A stretch of 42,813 nucleotides of DNA. It comes from Burkholderiales bacterium UBA1834 (lineage in GTDB: Bacteria > Pseudomonadota > Gammaproteobacteria > Burkholderiales > Burkholderiaceae_C). Positions 33,772-41,731 of this stretch are shown in pieces. The first letter of the stretch is position 1. Every line of letters begins with the position of its first letter. Both the position numbers and the translations under genes were made by a program. The notes beneath the pieces are model-generated. The model saw only the letters and a program-made list of their open reading frames with translations. It was not told the origin of the DNA and ran no database searches. Location: the NCBI GenBank assembly GCA_002339015.1, contig DDJC01000068.1, forward strand, positions 1 through 42,813, given 5' to 3'.

Positions 33772-35052
33772 TTACTGCTTGGTGATGGGGTTGGTGTTGC
33801 TGCCGTTGCGCGTGTAGAGGTTCGCGGCGTTGGGGAACAGACCGGTCAAGCCAGTCAGATCATCCAGCTTGCCGTCGATGGCGTTCAGCACAGCGGCGCC
33901 GGTGGCGTCGTTGGCGAACTTCTGGGACTGGTACCAGAACTCATAGGAACCGTCCTTGGCGGAAGCCACGCTGCCGACACCGTCGTAGGCCGCCACGCCG
34001 CCCAGCTTGACGAAGCGGTAGCCGCCCAGCTCACCGGTGGTCGTGGTCGCTGCGGGGTTGTTCTCGAGCGACAGGACGCCGACGGCGTAGCCGTTGGCGT
34101 TCAGGCAGTTGCGGGCATCCGAAGTGCCGCCGCCTTCTTGAACTTCGTAGCTGTCCAGGCCCGAACCGGGGCCGAACGTGGCGGCATCGGCGGGAACGAA
34201 GGCACCAGCGTTGGCACCGTCGCTACCAATGAAGCCGTTCAGGAAGTACTGGTTGGAGGCAGCTTGCGTGCCCGAGGTGGACACACGGCGGCACAGGGTC
34301 AGCTTGTCGCCAGCAGCGCCGACGCCCAGCAGGTCGTTGATGTCTTGCTTGGCCGAGTTGAAGCCTTCGTAGACGATGGAGGCGTACTTTGCGCGGCTGA
34401 TGCTGGGCTGGTAGGCAGGCAGGCGGTTGTCCGCGCCAGTAGGCACGGTGATGCCTTGGGCGGTCTGCAGGGCGCGGTACAGATCATTGCTCACGGCCAC
34501 GCCGAACACCTGGCTGAAGCTGGCGGCAGACGTCTTGGAGGCCAGGGTGGAGGCCGACACGCCAGCGGCGGTCAGTTCGGTTTCGGGGAAGGATGTGGGC
34601 TCGATGTCCAGGAAACCGCCGCGCGACTTCTGGCCGGTCAGGGAGGCGGTCACGCCGGTTTGCAGGGCGATGCCAGCCAGGTTGTCCGCACCAGCGGCAG
34701 CGGTGCCGCCAGTGGTGGGCACGAAGGCGAACGTGGCGGTGCCGGCGGAGCCGGACACGGCGGTGAAGGAACCACCGCTCACGTTGAAGGCGACGGCGTC
34801 AACGGCCACGCCACCGGCGTTGCTCAGGCCCGTGAAGTTGCTGCTGCACTTGGCCGTGAAGAAGTTGCCCAGGGCGGTGGTTGTGGTGTCAGTCTTGTAC
34901 ACCGTGAAGGTGCCGCCGCACAGGCTCTTCAGAGCCTTGACGTAGGCGATGGACGTGGCCGAAGCGCCCGTCAGGTTGACGGTGGCGGCTTGGGCTTGAG
35001 CAGCGACGGCCAGGGTGGCGGCGGCGGCCAGGGCGATCTTGGTGAAGGTCAT
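33772..35052 (-). CDS. exported periplasmic-binding-like protein (PstS/DING-like features)
   Basis: This is a 426-residue protein with a signal peptide (IALAAAATLAVAAQAQA). The mature start ATVNLTGASATSIAYVKAL recalls the LTGAGAT start of PstS. Residues around 245 (LCRRVSTSGTQAASNQYFL) recall the R-x-SGT phosphate-contact motif of that family, and GGYRFVKLGGVAAYDGVG resembles the late PstS domain. There are four Cys residues, possibly disulphide-bonded. It is a paralogue of the low-GC gene at 16746. The start at 35052 is set by the signal peptide and a GAGGAGG ribosome site. It has its own terminator. I infer a periplasmic or secreted binding-protein fold; the ligand is unknown and phosphate is only a hypothesis. 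Confidence 0.75.
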   Translation of the reverse strand: MTFTKIALAAAATLAVAAQAQAATVNLTGASATSIAYVKALKSLCGGTFTVYKTDTTTTALGNFFTAKCSSNFTGLSNAGGVAVDAVAFNVSGGSFTAVSGSAGTATFAFVPTTGGTAAAGADNLAGIALQTGVTASLTGQKSRGGFLDIEPTSFPETELTAAGVSASTLASKTSAASFSQVFGVAVSNDLYRALQTAQGITVPTGADNRLPAYQPSISRAKYASIVYEGFNSAKQDINDLLGVGAAGDKLTLCRRVSTSGTQAASNQYFLNGFIGSDGANAGAFVPADAATFGPGSGLDSYEVQEGGGTSDARNCLNANGYAVGVLSLENNPAATTTTGELGGYRFVKLGGVAAYDGVGSVASAKDGSYEFWYQSQKFANDATGAAVLNAIDGKLDDLTGLTGLFPNAANLYTRNGSNTNPITKQ

Positions 35053-35115
35053 GCGAAAACTCCGGACGTTGAGGAGGAATGAGATGGAGCAGGAAACAGC
35101 AGGCAGCAGTCGACC

Positions 35116-35160
35116 TGGCGAGGCCTTGTTCAAGGCCTCGCCAACCCCTCGGGGAGGGGT
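35116..35160. repeat. two adjacent perfect hairpins
   Basis: The first hairpin has 13-bp arms (TGGCGAGGCCTTG / CAAGGCCTCGCCA) with a 2-base spacer at 35116-35143. The second follows without a gap: ACCCCTC / GAGGGGT around GGG at 35144-35160. They lie between the PEP-CTERM gene stop and the next gene start on the minus strand. No T-run follows on either strand. Likely roles are RNA 3'-end protection of the PEP-CTERM transcript or limiting readthrough. Confidence 0.65.
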
Positions 35161-35179
35161 GTTTCAGATCAGAGATGCT

Positions 35180-36067
35180 TCAGGCGGCGCGACGGCGGCG
35201 AGCCATCAGGCCGACCACGCCCATGCCCAGCAGGGCCATGGCGTAGGTAGAGGGCTCCGGCACGGCGGGCGTGACATTGGTGTAGGTCAGGGTGCCGTTG
35301 GCTGTGTTGAAGATCAGGCGGCCCAGCAGTTGTTCAGCGCCGGCGGTGCCGCCGTCAACCAGCCACAGACCGTTTTCTTCGGTGGCGTACTTGGTGCCGC
35401 CGATCTTGTTGGCGTTGCGCCAGTTGTTGCCGAAGCCATTGCCGGCCATCACGTAGCCGTCAGCCTTGGTGCTGGCATCGCCGTCAGCAGCGGTGAAGGT
35501 GAACGCGCCGTTGTCGGCCGAGTCGATGGTGCCCTTGCCAGCCAGCGGGGTGAAGATGCTGTTGGACGTGGTGATTTGGCCCAGGTTGGTGTTGTTGGCG
35601 GTGTTCTGAGCCAGCAGGTCCGCGGCGGAGGCATCGACCGAGCCGGAGATCAGCGAACGACGGCCAGAACCGAAGCCGGTGGTGTCGTTGGCACCAACCA
35701 CCCATTGCAGTTCGGCTGCATCGACGTTGGCCAGCAGCTTGGTGAACGAGGCACTCCAGTCGTTGGTGCCCAGGGACGAAACCTGGCCGCCGTTCAGGGA
35801 GACGGTGTTGTTCAGGAAGTTCCACACCACGGTGGTGTTGGGGGCAGCCAGATCACCCAGGGTGGCGGAGCTGCCGGTGCCGGCGGCGCTGGCGAAGCTG
35901 TTCAGGGTGTAGCCCAGATCGAAAAAGCCCGACGTGGTGGTGCCGTTCTGGTTGTCGAAGGCGATCAGGAACAGGGAGCCGTCACCATTGGTGCCGCTTT
36001 GGACGGCGGCGTTGGCGGCGCCGGTGGCGATGAGTGCCAGGGCGGCGGCGATGTGTTGCAGTTTCAT
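35180..36067 (-). CDS. PEP-CTERM surface protein
   Basis: This is a 295-residue exported protein with a signal peptide (HIAAALALIATGAANA) and a C-terminal PEP-CTERM sorting signal: VPEPSTYAM at about 269-277, a hydrophobic helix (ALLGMGVVGLMA) and RRRRAA. Exosortase A recognises this tag; no exosortase gene lies in the window. The mature part is rich in Asn, Thr, Gly and Ala with no Cys, and contains DLGYTLNSF and ADGYVMAGNGFGNNWRN; I know no named domain for it. The start at 36067 follows GGAGATC at good spacing. Three copies of a 9-bp site lie 127-208 bp upstream. Confidence 0.92.
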   Translation of the reverse strand: MKLQHIAAALALIATGAANAAVQSGTNGDGSLFLIAFDNQNGTTTSGFFDLGYTLNSFASAAGTGSSATLGDLAAPNTTVVWNFLNNTVSLNGGQVSSLGTNDWSASFTKLLANVDAAELQWVVGANDTTGFGSGRRSLISGSVDASAADLLAQNTANNTNLGQITTSNSIFTPLAGKGTIDSADNGAFTFTAADGDASTKADGYVMAGNGFGNNWRNANKIGGTKYATEENGLWLVDGGTAGAEQLLGRLIFNTANGTLTYTNVTPAVPEPSTYAMALLGMGVVGLMARRRRAA

Positions 36068-36158
36068 TGCTGGATCTCCGTGGAAGGAAGGAACATTTGT
36101 TTGAAGCCCCGGCATCCGTGGTGGCCGAGAGCAGACCGCAGTGTCGGCAGGCGATGTG

Positions 36159-36176
36159 ACAAGCCTCAGGGCTTGT
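36159..36176. repeat. inverted repeat upstream of the PEP-CTERM gene
   Basis: Arms ACAAGCC and GGCTTGT (7 bp, perfect) enclose TCAG. It lies 92-109 bp before the PEP-CTERM start, between the start codon and the TCCGAACGG sites. It could be a leader hairpin or a protein site. Confidence 0.4.
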
Positions 36177-36193
36177 TCGGGGCACGCCCTAGT

Positions 36194-36275
36194 CCGTTCG
36201 GATGGACTGGAGCCAGGTGACTGTTTGGCATGGGCCGTTCGGACCGCATCAAGGCTGTCGCATGGACCGTTCGGA
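36194..36275 (-). promoter_or_regulatory. three TCCGAACGG sites upstream of the PEP-CTERM gene
   Basis: On the minus strand TCCGAACGG occurs at 36202-36194, 36243-36235 and 36275-36267, all facing the PEP-CTERM gene. Spacings are 41 and 32 bp, close to four and three helical turns, so all sites lie on about the same face of DNA. The core TCCG-AA-CGGA is a near palindrome, as expected for a dimeric activator. A fourth copy stands before the plus-strand gene at 37478. Confidence 0.6.
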
Positions 36276-36326
36276 TCAGTCTGGCCGCCGTGCACCCCCT
36301 TTGAATGCGGGGGGATGAGATGGCGC

Positions 36327-37232
36327 TCAAGGTGTGGCCATCACCACATCAGCCGGCCGCTCCAGCAGCACCTGGGTGATGGGGTGGGCGATCTGTACGC
36401 CACGGGCCTGCAGCCAGGCCGCAGCCTCGAACCGGCGGCCCAGTGCCGCGGCATGCAGTGCGTTGAGCCCGTTGCGATCAGGCGTGTCGGCCGCCAGCCC
36501 TGATCGCACCAGCAGGTCCATCACGTCGATATGTCCGCCCAGGGCGGCCTCGGACAGGGCATGGCGCCCGTCGCGGTTCCAGCGCAACGGGTCGGCATGC
36601 GCCTTCAGCAGTCGTTGCACAACCCGCGTGTGTCCTGCGCGCGCGGCCAGATGCAGCGGTGTCTGGGTATTGGCAGATGGCAGGTCCACCTGGGCCTGGC
36701 TACGCAGCAGCGCCAGCACTACCAGATCGTGCCCACCGACGGCCGCTGCTGCCAACGGGGTGTAGCCGGCAAGGCCGCGTCGATCCGGATCTGCGCCGCG
36801 GCGCAGCAGTTCCTGCACGGTGGGCAACTGGCCCGCTCGGGCAGCCAGTGTCAGCAGCGTGGTGCCATCATGGTCGCGCACGTCGGGCGGGAGCTGGTCC
36901 TTCTTGACGAGTTCGAGCGCGTCGGCCCAGCGGCCCTTGCGGGCCATGGCCATCAGCGCGCTGACATTGGCCGGTACGGCGGCCACATCGGCTTGCGACC
37001 AGGGGCCGCCTTGACGCAGTACCGTGAATGGCGCGTCGTCCGGCTGGTTCATGCGCGCCGGCTCTGCTGCCGGGCGCATGAAGCTGCTGAACTCGTGGGT
37101 GTCGCGCAGTGCCTGGACGGCCATCTGCGCCACAGGCTCGATCTGGGCCACGGCGGCCGAGCCCAGGCACAGAAGACCTGGCATGAGGGCGACAACGAAG
37201 GCCCGAAGCCGCTTGTGCGGAGGGTAAGGCAT
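36327..37232 (-). CDS. exported ankyrin-repeat protein
   Basis: This is a 301-residue protein with a signal peptide (AFVVALMPGLLCLGSAAVA) and about five ankyrin repeats between residues 90 and 290. Clear repeat cores are DGTTLLTLAARAGQLPTVQE, GYTPLAAAAVGGHDLVVLAL, TQTPLHLAARAGHTRVVQRL and GLNALHAAALGRRFEAAAWL. Ankyrin repeats bind other proteins; here they would do so in the periplasm. The region between the signal and the repeats (FMRPAAEPARMNQPDD) is probably a flexible linker. It is divergent from the gene at 37478. The partner is unknown. Confidence 0.87.
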   Translation of the reverse strand: MPYPPHKRLRAFVVALMPGLLCLGSAAVAQIEPVAQMAVQALRDTHEFSSFMRPAAEPARMNQPDDAPFTVLRQGGPWSQADVAAVPANVSALMAMARKGRWADALELVKKDQLPPDVRDHDGTTLLTLAARAGQLPTVQELLRRGADPDRRGLAGYTPLAAAAVGGHDLVVLALLRSQAQVDLPSANTQTPLHLAARAGHTRVVQRLLKAHADPLRWNRDGRHALSEAALGGHIDVMDLLVRSGLAADTPDRNGLNALHAAALGRRFEAAAWLQARGVQIAHPITQVLLERPADVVMATP

Positions 37233-37391
37233 GGGAACTTTCTGCTATCAGGCGCGTGATTGGGCGCGTAGGCCACTGTAGGCAGCCGGCGTGACATGGC
37301 ACGCGTCGACGGCGCCCTGCTCGTGGTCCTTCCGGACTACGTGATGGGCCGATCGGTATGGAGCGCTCCCGCAACGCCTCTCCAGTGCTGG

Positions 37392-37400
37392 TCCGAACGG
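37392..37400 (+). promoter_or_regulatory. fourth TCCGAACGG site
   Basis: The same 9 bases as the three sites before the PEP-CTERM gene, here on the plus strand 78 bp before the start of the gene at 37478. The match extends to GGTCCGAACGG, as in the middle copy at 36235. It suggests shared control of the two genes. Confidence 0.5.
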
Positions 37401-37477
37401 AGAGCTTTGCGCATGTGCCGGACACGGCCTTGTCAGACGGCACGGCAATACTGCTGGGCACCAGGGGAGGGGTGTCC

Positions 37478-38554
37478 ATGTCAGCGCAGTTCAAGGCGGC
37501 CCAGGCGGCCGTGTTCAATGGCCTGTATCGCCATCGCAAGCGGTTGTTGTGGCTGGGTTTGGCCGTGATCAGCGGGGTGGCGGTGGCGGGTTGGTCCGTG
37601 TGGGGCGACAAGCGCACGGCCCACGTCGCGACGGCACCAGCCTGGCATGTGGCCACGAGTACGCCCTTGCCCGCGCAGACCACGCCGGAGGCACTGGCCT
37701 TGTTCCGCCAGGAGTGTGAAGCCATGGCGGCGCGCCGGCTCTACCAGCAGGCCCGCAAGAACTGCCAACGCTTCACGGCGGATCCTGCACTGGCCGGTCA
37801 GGCGCATGCGGTACTGGCGGCCTTGCTTGGGGCGCCACCTCGCCAGGATCTGGATGCGGCGGTAGCGCATGCGCACAAGGCCACGGCGCTGGGTGATGCG
37901 CGGGGAGCGCTGATCCTGGCCTTGTTCATGCTCTCTGGCCATGTGGACGACTGGAGTGTCGAGCAGGCGCAGCAACTGCTGGAGCGTGCACAGCGTCAAG
38001 GCGTGGCTGCCGCAGAGCGTTACCTGCAGACCCTGGCGTTGGAGCAGGGCTGCTCAGGGCAGGCCGCTCTCAAGCCGATGGGCGTGCCACTGTTCTGCGG
38101 TGCGCGCGCCGAAGTACTGCAGCAGTTGCAAAGCCGTGGCATGCGGCACCGACTTCACCAAGAAGACGAATGGCGCGATGAACTCATGCCCGGTGATGCC
38201 ATCAATGCGGCATCGGTCGATCTGCACTTCGATGTGGATCCACAAGAGCAATTGCCGCGTCTGGCGCGCATGCGCTATGTGTTCGATGCCGGCCCGCAAG
38301 GCAGCATGGTCCGCTGGCGTGAGTTGTTTGACAGCCTGTCGAGCCGGTATGGCCAGCCGGGCACCTTGCAGCGTGGTCAGCAGGCGGCGTGGCCGATGGG
38401 CGATGGCACGCTGGTGCGCCTGAGCCGCGAGGCTGACCAGTGCATCGTGGCTTATGAACACCTTGCGCGCCTCAAGCAGCGCGAGGCACATCTGGCCCTG
38501 GTGCAGGATGGTCTGCGCCAGGCGCGCCTGCTGGCCCAGGCCCATGCGCTGTGA
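37478..38554 (+). CDS. membrane-anchored protein of unknown function with helical repeats
   Basis: This is a 358-residue protein with a basic N terminus (LYRHRKR), one membrane helix at about residues 24-44 (LLWLGLAVISGVAVAGWSVW) and a periplasmic part. Residues 75-195 are helical repeats of the TPR/Sel1 kind (ATALGDARGALILALFMLSG, QGVAAAERYLQTLALEQG). The C-terminal half (SVDLHFDVDPQEQLPRLARM, FDSLSSRYGQPGTLQRG) is a separate domain I do not recognise. GGGGAGGGG just before the ATG sets the start; a longer frame from 37358 has no such site. It has one TCCGAACGG site upstream, shared with the PEP-CTERM gene. Confidence 0.7.
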   Translation: MSAQFKAAQAAVFNGLYRHRKRLLWLGLAVISGVAVAGWSVWGDKRTAHVATAPAWHVATSTPLPAQTTPEALALFRQECEAMAARRLYQQARKNCQRFTADPALAGQAHAVLAALLGAPPRQDLDAAVAHAHKATALGDARGALILALFMLSGHVDDWSVEQAQQLLERAQRQGVAAAERYLQTLALEQGCSGQAALKPMGVPLFCGARAEVLQQLQSRGMRHRLHQEDEWRDELMPGDAINAASVDLHFDVDPQEQLPRLARMRYVFDAGPQGSMVRWRELFDSLSSRYGQPGTLQRGQQAAWPMGDGTLVRLSREADQCIVAYEHLARLKQREAHLALVQDGLRQARLLAQAHAL

Positions 38555-38622
38555 GGTCTTGGCTGCGCTCGCCAGCGGGGCAGGAGGTGCTTGGCACAAT
38601 GGCTCGTTGCCAAGGAGTCTTC

Positions 38623-38937
38623 ATGCCCGTCACCTTCAAAAGCAAAGCTGCCGCCGATCTGGTCATGGTCAGCGCCCACGCCGAAGCCCTGCTCAAGACG
38701 CTGGGCAAGACCGCCACCCAGCCCGGCATCATCGAACCGCAGGACATGCCCCGCGCCCTGACCGTGCTGCAGGGCCTGCCCGATGAGCCGGTGCGCAAAA
38801 GCGCCGATGATCAGGCGGATCAGGACGATGATGAGCCGCTGGAAGACCGTGTGCCCCCCCGCACCCGTGCCTGGCCCCTGGTGCAGATGATCCAGCGTTC
38901 ACAGGATGCCGGTGTGCCCGTGGTCTGGGGCGTCTGA
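38623..38937 (+). CDS. DUF1840 family protein
   Basis: This is a 104-residue cytosolic protein. The opening MPVTFKSKAAADLVMVSAHA and the segment ALLKTLGKTATQPGIIEPQD are the typical DUF1840 signature, a family found almost only in betaproteobacteria and without known function. A central acidic stretch (DDQADQDDDEPLED) and the closing TRAWPLVQMIQRSQ also fit. AAGGAG lies before the ATG. This is a core-genome gene and marks the end of the accessory region. Confidence 0.85.
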   Translation: MPVTFKSKAAADLVMVSAHAEALLKTLGKTATQPGIIEPQDMPRALTVLQGLPDEPVRKSADDQADQDDDEPLEDRVPPRTRAWPLVQMIQRSQDAGVPVVWGV

Positions 38938-38972
38938 ACCACCCGCCGCATGGCCCGTGCGCCTGCGGGGCC

Positions 38973-38986
38973 GCCTGAATTCAGGC
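38973..38986. repeat. 14-bp perfect palindrome before the histidine phosphatase gene
   Basis: GCCTGAATTCAGGC reads the same on both strands and ends 11 bp before the ATG at 38998. It may be an operator or a small hairpin near the ribosome site. Confidence 0.4.
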
Positions 38987-38997
38987 ATCATGTTGCG

Positions 38998-39714
38998 ATG
39001 CAGCATGACGTCACCCGCCTGGTCATCGTCCGCCATGGCGAAACCGCCTGGAACCTGGACACCCGCATCCAGGGCCACACTGACATCCCCCTGAACGAGC
39101 GTGGCCACTGGCAGGCCCGTCAGGCTGGGCTGGCCTTGCGTGACGAAGGCATCGATGCCATCTACAGCAGCGACCTGCAGCGTGCGGCCCAGACGGCCGA
39201 GGCCATCGGCCAGGCCTGCGGCCTGACCGTCACGCTTGATCCTGCCCTGCGCGAGCGCCACTTCGGCCGCTTCGAAGGGTTCACGCATGACGAGATCGTC
39301 GCGCAATGGCCCGAAGAAGGGCGCCGCTGGCGCCAGCGCGATCCTGCCTATGGCCCTGAAGGCGGCGAGACGCTGACGGATTTCTACGAGCGCACCGTGG
39401 GCGCGGCCCGGCGGTTGGCCCTGGCGCATCCCGGGCAGACCATCGCCCTGGTGGCCCATGGCGGCGTGCTCGATTGCTTCTACCGCGCGGCCACGCACGT
39501 GGGCATGTCGGCGCCGCGCTCGTGGAAGATCGCCAACGCCAGCATCAACCGCCTGATCCATTCATCCGAAGGATTCGGCCTGGTGGGCTGGGCGGACACG
39601 CGCCACCTCGATGAGCCGGGCGGCGAGGGACTGGACGAAACCACCGATGGCGCCACCACCGGCAGCGCGCCGGGGCCTTTCGTTCACGCCACCGACCTGA
39701 GCCCGGCCAGGTAG
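38998..39714 (+). CDS. histidine phosphatase (phosphoglycerate mutase-like)
   Basis: This is a 238-residue cytosolic enzyme of the histidine phosphatase superfamily. The catalytic RHGETAWN is at about residues 11-18. The second conserved Arg is in SSDLQRAAQTAEAI, the Glu in LRERHFGRFEG, and the second His in VAHGGVLDC at about residue 157. The overall pattern (Q-GHTDIPLNERG, IYSSDL) is that of the cofactor-independent GpmB/CobC-like group, which are usually phosphatases rather than true mutases. The last 40 residues are Gly/Thr-rich and seem dispensable. Its 3' end overlaps the convergent tetR gene by 31 bp. Confidence 0.92.
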   Translation: MQHDVTRLVIVRHGETAWNLDTRIQGHTDIPLNERGHWQARQAGLALRDEGIDAIYSSDLQRAAQTAEAIGQACGLTVTLDPALRERHFGRFEGFTHDEIVAQWPEEGRRWRQRDPAYGPEGGETLTDFYERTVGAARRLALAHPGQTIALVAHGGVLDCFYRAATHVGMSAPRSWKIANASINRLIHSSEGFGLVGWADTRHLDEPGGEGLDETTDGATTGSAPGPFVHATDLSPAR

Positions 39715-40301
39715 ACGTCCAATGCATCCTGCCCCGCCTCCACCAGCGGAAACAGGCTGGGCTCGAGCATCCACAGATCGATCAGGCCGGTGACGATGGC
39801 CATGATCGACGTGGCCACGGCACGCGGTGACAATGTCTGTTGGGCCAGCCCCAGGGCCTGGGCTGATCGCACGGCGTTCTCGATGTGACCTCGGCAGCGA
39901 AGATGCACCTCCAGCCGGCGCTCCAGCGCGCCCGCCATTTCGCCAATGAATGGGGCTTGGCGCACGGCGATGCCCATCACCCGGCGGGTGCGTTCATCGT
40001 CCGTGATGAGCCGCAGCGACACCAGCATGGCCTCGCGCAGATCGGCCATCGGATTCTTGCCCGGGTGTTCCGTGAGGGCTTTGAGGGCCTCCTCCATGGG
40101 TGTCACGATGCGGTCCATCATCGCGCTGAACAAGGCAGCCTTGTCCTCGAAGTGCCAGTAGATGGCGCCTCGCGTCAGGCCCGCCGCCTGGGCGATGTCC
40201 TGAAGGGAGGTGCGCGCCACGCCCTTGTGACTGAACACCAGTTCGGCGGTGTCCAGCAACTTCTCGCGGGTCAGTTGGGCGTCTTCCTTGGTCCGTCTCA
40301 T
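39684..40301 (-). CDS. TetR-family repressor of the AcrR/TtgR type
   Basis: This is a 205-residue repressor. The N-terminal HTH is typical (TREKLLDTAELVFSHKGVAR, TSLQDIAQAAGLTRGAIYWH) and is nearly the same as in AcrR, TtgR and MexZ-like proteins. The ligand-binding domain has the AcrR-type C-terminal pattern (VATSIMAIVTGLIDLWMLEP). It is divergent from the efflux genes with a 132-bp gap holding an AcrR-like operator, so it most likely represses both itself and the pump until a toxic hydrophobic compound binds. Confidence 0.93.
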   Translation of the reverse strand: MRRTKEDAQLTREKLLDTAELVFSHKGVARTSLQDIAQAAGLTRGAIYWHFEDKAALFSAMMDRIVTPMEEALKALTEHPGKNPMADLREAMLVSLRLITDDERTRRVMGIAVRQAPFIGEMAGALERRLEVHLRCRGHIENAVRSAQALGLAQQTLSPRAVATSIMAIVTGLIDLWMLEPSLFPLVEAGQDALDVYLAGLRSVA

Positions 40302-40359
40302 GGTCGGGATATTGGGTCAAAGTCCTCAGCTTTACAGGTATTGTCAGGCACATTCATGC

Positions 40360-40381
40360 ATACATACAAGAATGTATGTAT
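40360..40381 (+). promoter_or_regulatory. AcrR-like operator in the tetR/RND divergent region
   Basis: ATACATACA, four bases, TGTATGTAT is a perfect 9-bp inverted repeat. It closely resembles the known E. coli AcrR operator, whose arms are TACATACA and TGTATGTA. It lies 59 bp from the tetR start and 53 bp from the adaptor start. A TTGTCA at 40341 could be the -35 box of the efflux promoter, which would put the operator over the -10 region. Confidence 0.85.
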
Positions 40382-40433
40382 ATTCCGCACTCATTGGTTG
40401 ACTAAGCAATTTCTTTTTGACGAGGTGTGTTCC

Positions 40434-41675
40434 ATGGCCATGCGACAACATCAACAACAAGCAGGCCTTCGGGCTCACCCTGCATGGCGCCGCAGCGGTA
40501 TCGCCGTGGGTGTGCTCGCCCTTGGTGTGCTTCTGAGCGCGTGCGGAGACAAGGGTGCGAAGCAGCAGGGCGCGGGCCAGATACCACCACCGCCGCAGGT
40601 GGGGGTGGTCACTGTCAAATCCCAGAACCTGCCCTTGGTGACCGAGCTGCCCGGCCGTCTCGAAGCCTCCCGCATTGCGCAAGTCCGGGCCCGTGTGGCC
40701 GGCGTGGTGCAAAAGCGCACCTTCGTCGAAGGCTCGGATGTGAAGGCTGGCCAGGTGCTGTTCCAGATCGACCCCAGTACCTACCAGGCTTCGTACGACA
40801 GTGCCCGCGCCACCCTGGCCAAGGCCGAGGCCAACCTGAGCCAGGCCACGGCGCTGGCCGAGCGTTACAAGCCCCTGCAGGAGGCCAAGGCCGTCAGCCC
40901 GCAGGAGTACCTGAACGCCCAGGTCGCGCAGCGCCAGGCCCAGGCCGACGTGGCCACCGCCAAGGCCGCCGTGCAGACGGCCCAGATCAATCTGGGCTAT
41001 GCCACGGTCACGGCACCCATCAGTGGCCGCATCGGTCGTGCGCTGGTCACCGAGGGCGCCCTGGTGGGCCAGGGCGAGGCCACCCAACTGGCCACCGTGC
41101 AGCAGATCAATCCGCTCTACGTGAATTTCACCCAGTCGGCCACCGAGGCGCTGCGCCTGCAGCGCGCCATGCAGGCCGGCAAGCTGGGCAAGGCGGGGGC
41201 CGACGGCGCCACCGTGAAGGTGCTGCTGGACGATGGCACGGCGTATCCGCTCAGTGGCAAGCTGCTGTTCACCGATCTGACGGTGGACAGCACCTCCGGC
41301 CAGGTCAGCCTGCGTGCCGAACTGCCCAACCCCCAAGCCGCGCTGCTGCCGGGCCTGTACGTGCGCGTGCGCCTGGAACAAGCCCAGGTGCAGGGGGGCA
41401 TCCTGATCCCGCAGCAGGCCGTGACCCGTGCCGCTCAGGGCGACACCGTGATGGTGGTCGATGCGCAAGGCCAGGTCTCAACCCGCCCCGTGAAGCTGGG
41501 CAGCGCCCTGGGCAACCAGTGGGTGGTGACCGATGGTCTCAAGGACGGCGAGCAGGTGATGGTGGACGGCTTCCAGAAGGTGCGTCCCAAGCAGCCCGTG
41601 AAGGCCGTGCCCTGGACGCCGCCTGCGGCAGGCGCCGCTTCGCAGGCCTCGGCCCCGGCCGCAGCCGCCAAGTGA
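40434..41675 (+). CDS. RND efflux periplasmic adaptor (AcrA/MexA family)
   Basis: This is a 413-residue membrane-fusion protein. A lipoprotein signal ends in LLSAC (Cys37). The lipoyl half-motifs are seen (LPGRLEASRIAQVRARVAGV, VLFQIDPSTYQASYDSA and INLGYATVTAPISGRIGRAL), with a helical hairpin between them (AKAEANLSQATALAERYKPL). Beta-barrel and membrane-proximal domains follow (LTVDSTSGQVSLRAELPNPQ, VTRAAQGDTVMVVDAQGQVS), and the Pro/Ala tail ends AAAAK. A start at the in-frame ATG 40356 would place the operator inside the gene, so 40434 is chosen (GAGG upstream). It is 56 bp from the pump gene. Confidence 0.95.
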   Translation: MAMRQHQQQAGLRAHPAWRRSGIAVGVLALGVLLSACGDKGAKQQGAGQIPPPPQVGVVTVKSQNLPLVTELPGRLEASRIAQVRARVAGVVQKRTFVEGSDVKAGQVLFQIDPSTYQASYDSARATLAKAEANLSQATALAERYKPLQEAKAVSPQEYLNAQVAQRQAQADVATAKAAVQTAQINLGYATVTAPISGRIGRALVTEGALVGQGEATQLATVQQINPLYVNFTQSATEALRLQRAMQAGKLGKAGADGATVKVLLDDGTAYPLSGKLLFTDLTVDSTSGQVSLRAELPNPQAALLPGLYVRVRLEQAQVQGGILIPQQAVTRAAQGDTVMVVDAQGQVSTRPVKLGSALGNQWVVTDGLKDGEQVMVDGFQKVRPKQPVKAVPWTPPAAGAASQASAPAAAAK

Positions 41676-41731
41676 TGGCATTGCGACCATCCCGCCTCTG
41701 ACCCAGACATCCCGCCAGCCGGAGACCTTCC

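Noticed and set aside
33694..35082. 462-codon open frame on the plus strand
   Set aside because: Antisense to the PBP-like gene with a real signal peptide; the shadow is Gly/Val/Ala repeats without features.
36068..36326. Sigma-54 promoter before the PEP-CTERM gene
   Set aside because: PEP-CTERM genes are sometimes RpoN-controlled, but I find no TGGCAC-N5-TTGC-like pair at the right spacing on the minus strand.
40330..40347. CTTTACA-GGTA-TTGTCAG as a third Pho box
   Set aside because: The left half matches only about three of seven positions, and the area is explained as a promoter under the AcrR-like operator.
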